Positions 61,868-64,000 of a stretch of 64,000 nucleotides of DNA are shown here, in pieces; position 1 is the stretch's first letter; every line of letters begins with the position of its first letter. The notes beneath the pieces are model-generated. The model was not told the origin of the DNA, did no database searches, and saw only the letters and a list, made by a program, of their open reading frames with translations. Source of the stretch: Aphelenchoides besseyi (lineage: Eukaryota > Nematoda > Chromadorea > Rhabditida > Aphelenchoididae); contig JAMPIQ010000001.1 in the NCBI GenBank assembly GCA_024699855.1, positions 16,740,001 through 16,804,000 on the forward strand. The letters run 5' to 3'. The translations under genes were made by a program, and so were the position numbers.

Positions 61868-62229
61868 ACATTTGAAAATGATTGTTGGCTAATAAATTGA
61901 TGCGATTAAATGCTCATTGATCTTTCTTGGTCTCGATCACTAAACAATTTCTGATCTTTCATCATCAATTGAATTATGTTTAAGTTGTTTTTGGCGTGCA
62001 AATGAATTCAATTTACATTCCTCTTTAACAGCCGTGTGCAACGTAGGTAAACAGTGAAAGGTCGATCAATTAGCTTAAATTTGGAGCATCGTCGTAACGC
62101 CCGCACAAACGTTTCCGCTCCATGAGTTACGAAAAGTGGTCGAGGAGGTGGAAGCGTAGATTTAGAAAGATGGAAACTTTGATTCTTAAGCAAAGAGGTT
62201 TCCCATCGGTTTGTTCAGTTTGATCAAAA
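61868..62229. other. Spacer between ShK genes
   Basis: 3-prime end of the first ShK gene and upstream flank of the second. No further gene seen. Confidence 0.4.
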
Positions 62230-63724
62230 ATGAAAACATTCTGTTTTATGAACATTCTTTTACTTGTCGTCCATGTGGCAACTGTGGAATCAGATTGTCG
62301 TGATTTACGGTCCGGTTGTTTGCGAGCTCGTCATTTGTGCAGAAACGCTAAGCGTTCGGACGAATTGCGTGTGAAATGTCCAATGACCTGTGGATATTGC
62401 AACGAAGAAAAGAGCTTGGAGATTGATGCTTGGGAAGTAAGTTTGCTCGTTGTACACTTTGTATTTGGTATTCCAGGATCGTAACGACCCTCCGGACACT
62501 AGTCAACAAAAAGACGAAGATGCCAATACCTCAGATTCGAATGAAACATCAAAGGCGAAGAAAACTGAAGATGAATCTGAATTCGTATCTTCAACAGCAG
62601 AACCAGAAGAGATGAATCGAGAAGAAACGGATTCTGTGGAAACGACAAAATTTGTAGAATCGGAAGAAGATCGTGAGACAACAAAGTCGTCGAAGAAAAC
62701 AAGTCGAAGACCTAGAAAATTGAAGGAGAAAAGTCAGTCGAGAAAAGAAGATCCATGGACATTCGACTCAACCACCATTACACCGCAGTCTGATGAACAA
62801 ATGGCTGAAGATCGTGGATTGAGTGAAGAGGAGAAGACGTCCACTGAAACGCCCGTACTCGCTGCCAAACTCAAAGTCGTCGAGATTACTAGCAAATCGA
62901 TTGAAAATCTGAATGAAAAGGAACGAAGAGCGCAACAAAGTGACGGAGGATCAGAAGAACGTCGAGACAGCGCTACATCAGAAGAAATGAAAAACGATCT
63001 AAAGAAAAAGTTGATTATCAAAGCGGAGAAGAAAACTTCCAATTTGAAAGTTGCACGTAAAACGAAAAAGAAGAATTCAGATGTTAGCGAAGCGACAGAA
63101 ATCGACGCAACTTCCGAGGTCAATGAAGATACTACAACGCCGAATTTTGAATTGACGAATTCTGTTAGCACTACGGAAACCTCTGAAGACTTCGAATCAA
63201 CCGATTCTTACGACTTTTCGACAACCACTAAGGAGACGATGTTCGATACTGAAATTACAACCACCAAATCGTTTGATGACGAGAAATCCGACGAAACTAC
63301 AACAAAGAAGAAAGTTAATGGATGTCACTTTTTGAACGATAAAGACGTCAATTCGGAGGATTCGGAAGAACTCGAAACCTCTAGTTTTACTTCATCTCCG
63401 CTAATCATTGCACATGCGAAGAAAACGAAATCGGTGGTTGAATTGAAAGCCCAGAAAAGCGTCGAGACCTCTGAATCAGTTGAATCGACTACCGAAGAGT
63501 CACGTCAGAGATCGAGTGATGAGTTTGATAATGATCGACCACTTGACGATGACACCGAAGACAATTCGTTTGCAAAGTCCAACGAAGCCCCTGAACCGAA
63601 GACAAAGTTAAGTAAAATCGATGCAGTTCGCGCCATCATAAATCAATCGAAGAAGAAAACCGGTTTAATGGACATGCGAGATGAACAGCCAGGAGACGAG
63701 GAAACACGTCTATCAATAAAATAA
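62230..63724 (+). CDS. Secreted ShK-domain protein with very long acidic disordered tail
   Basis: ATG 62230 opens a signal peptide (MKTFCFMNILLLVVHVATVE), then one ShK module with six cysteines (CRDLRSGCLRARHLC, KCPMTCGYC). A 41-nt intron (GTAAGT to TTCCAG, about 62436-62477) joins it in phase at DAWE-DRND. The second exon is a single stretch of more than 400 codons extremely rich in Glu, Ser, Thr, Lys and Asp (EEMNREETDSVETTKFVESE; KKTSRRPRKLKEKSQSRKED), Cys-poor apart from one residue (VNGCHFLND), ending DEETRLSIK at TAA 63722-63724. Such a tail is probably disordered, perhaps O-glycosylated at its many Thr/Ser. Function unknown. Confidence 0.85.
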
Positions 63725-63770
63725 ACGGGATCTATATGTTAAAGTTTAATTGTACGAATAAACACACTAG

Positions 63771-64000
63771 TTAGTCCAATAGATCTAAGACAACACTTTC
63801 GACATGCGATTCTCTTCTCAATTGCCGCAAAGCTTCTTTTTCTTCCAACATTTCCATCGACTTCTCTTCGGCTTCGTCAATGAAAATTTTTGGCGGTTCC
63901 GGTTCAGTTCGTCCCCACTTCTGTGGGTTTCCTTAAAATCCTCTAGTGATTAGCTACACAAGTTAAAATACCTGATCCAAAGAGCAAAAAGAAAAGACCG
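63771..64000 (-). CDS. 3-prime part of a gene cut by the right edge
   Basis: Read from the right edge on the minus strand: a hydrophobic end (GLFFLLFGSG), a short intron (GTATTT to TTTTAAG, about 63936-63972), then NPQKWGRTEPEPPKIFIDEA and an acidic, Leu-rich helix (EKSMEMLEEKEALRQLRRES), ending LDLLD at TAA 63771-63773. The layout suggests a small single-pass membrane protein with an acidic helical C-terminus. Start and family lie outside what can be seen. Confidence 0.6.

Overview
The window reads as nematode nuclear DNA. The genes are small and intron-rich, most introns are about 40 to 50 nt with GTAAGT-like donors and TTTCAG-like acceptors, and genes lie on both strands without operon-like packing. 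Recognisable orthologues agree: a FAX-1/NR2E3-type nuclear receptor, a Gi/o alpha subunit whose body looks like ODR-3, a protease with SVH-1/HGF-like organisation, ShK-domain secreted proteins, and a serpentine receptor. The sequence is diverged from Caenorhabditis and I cannot name the species.

Layout. 0 to 3 kb: decayed copies of a beta-propeller-like family whose intact-looking member lies at 43.8 to 45.2 kb. 4 to 6 kb: a serpentine receptor (-) and an unrecognised membrane protein (+). 7.3 to 8.7 kb: an ELOVL-type fatty acid elongase. 8.9 to 12.7 kb (-) and 13.1 to 17.5 kb (+): Drosha and a RAD54L2/ARIP4-type SNF2 ATPase, head to head across a short shared promoter. 17.8 to 18.5 kb: a TA-flanked foldback element of Tc1/mariner type. 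18.8 to 20.6 kb: the G alpha gene (-). 20.6 to 28.7 kb: about 8 kb in which I find no gene. 28.7 to 31.7 kb: one or two unrecognised secreted-type genes. 32.4 to 34.7 kb: fax-1-like receptor (-). 35.2 kb: tRNA-Gly(GCC). 38.7 to 42.4 kb: a multidomain trypsin-like protease (-).

45 to 55 kb: a two-PDZ protein, a duplicated single-pass membrane protein gene (copies about 5.5 kb apart, promoter included), and between the copies a small secreted protein and some ambiguous coding blocks. 55.4 kb: a Cys-rich small gene. 58.5 to 60.3 kb: a peptide GPCR of FMRFamide-receptor type. 60.7 kb: a 5S rRNA gene with a T-run terminator. 61.4 to 63.7 kb: two ShK-domain secreted proteins, one with a very long acidic tail. 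The right edge cuts a gene on the minus strand.

Functionally the genes are a normal mixture of housekeeping, neuronal signalling and secreted products; no gene cluster here forms an evident pathway. The most notable items are the chimeric HGF-like protease, the mosaic duplicated membrane gene, the foldback element and the decayed propeller array. All splice structures were worked out by eye; exon joins called uncertain should be treated so.
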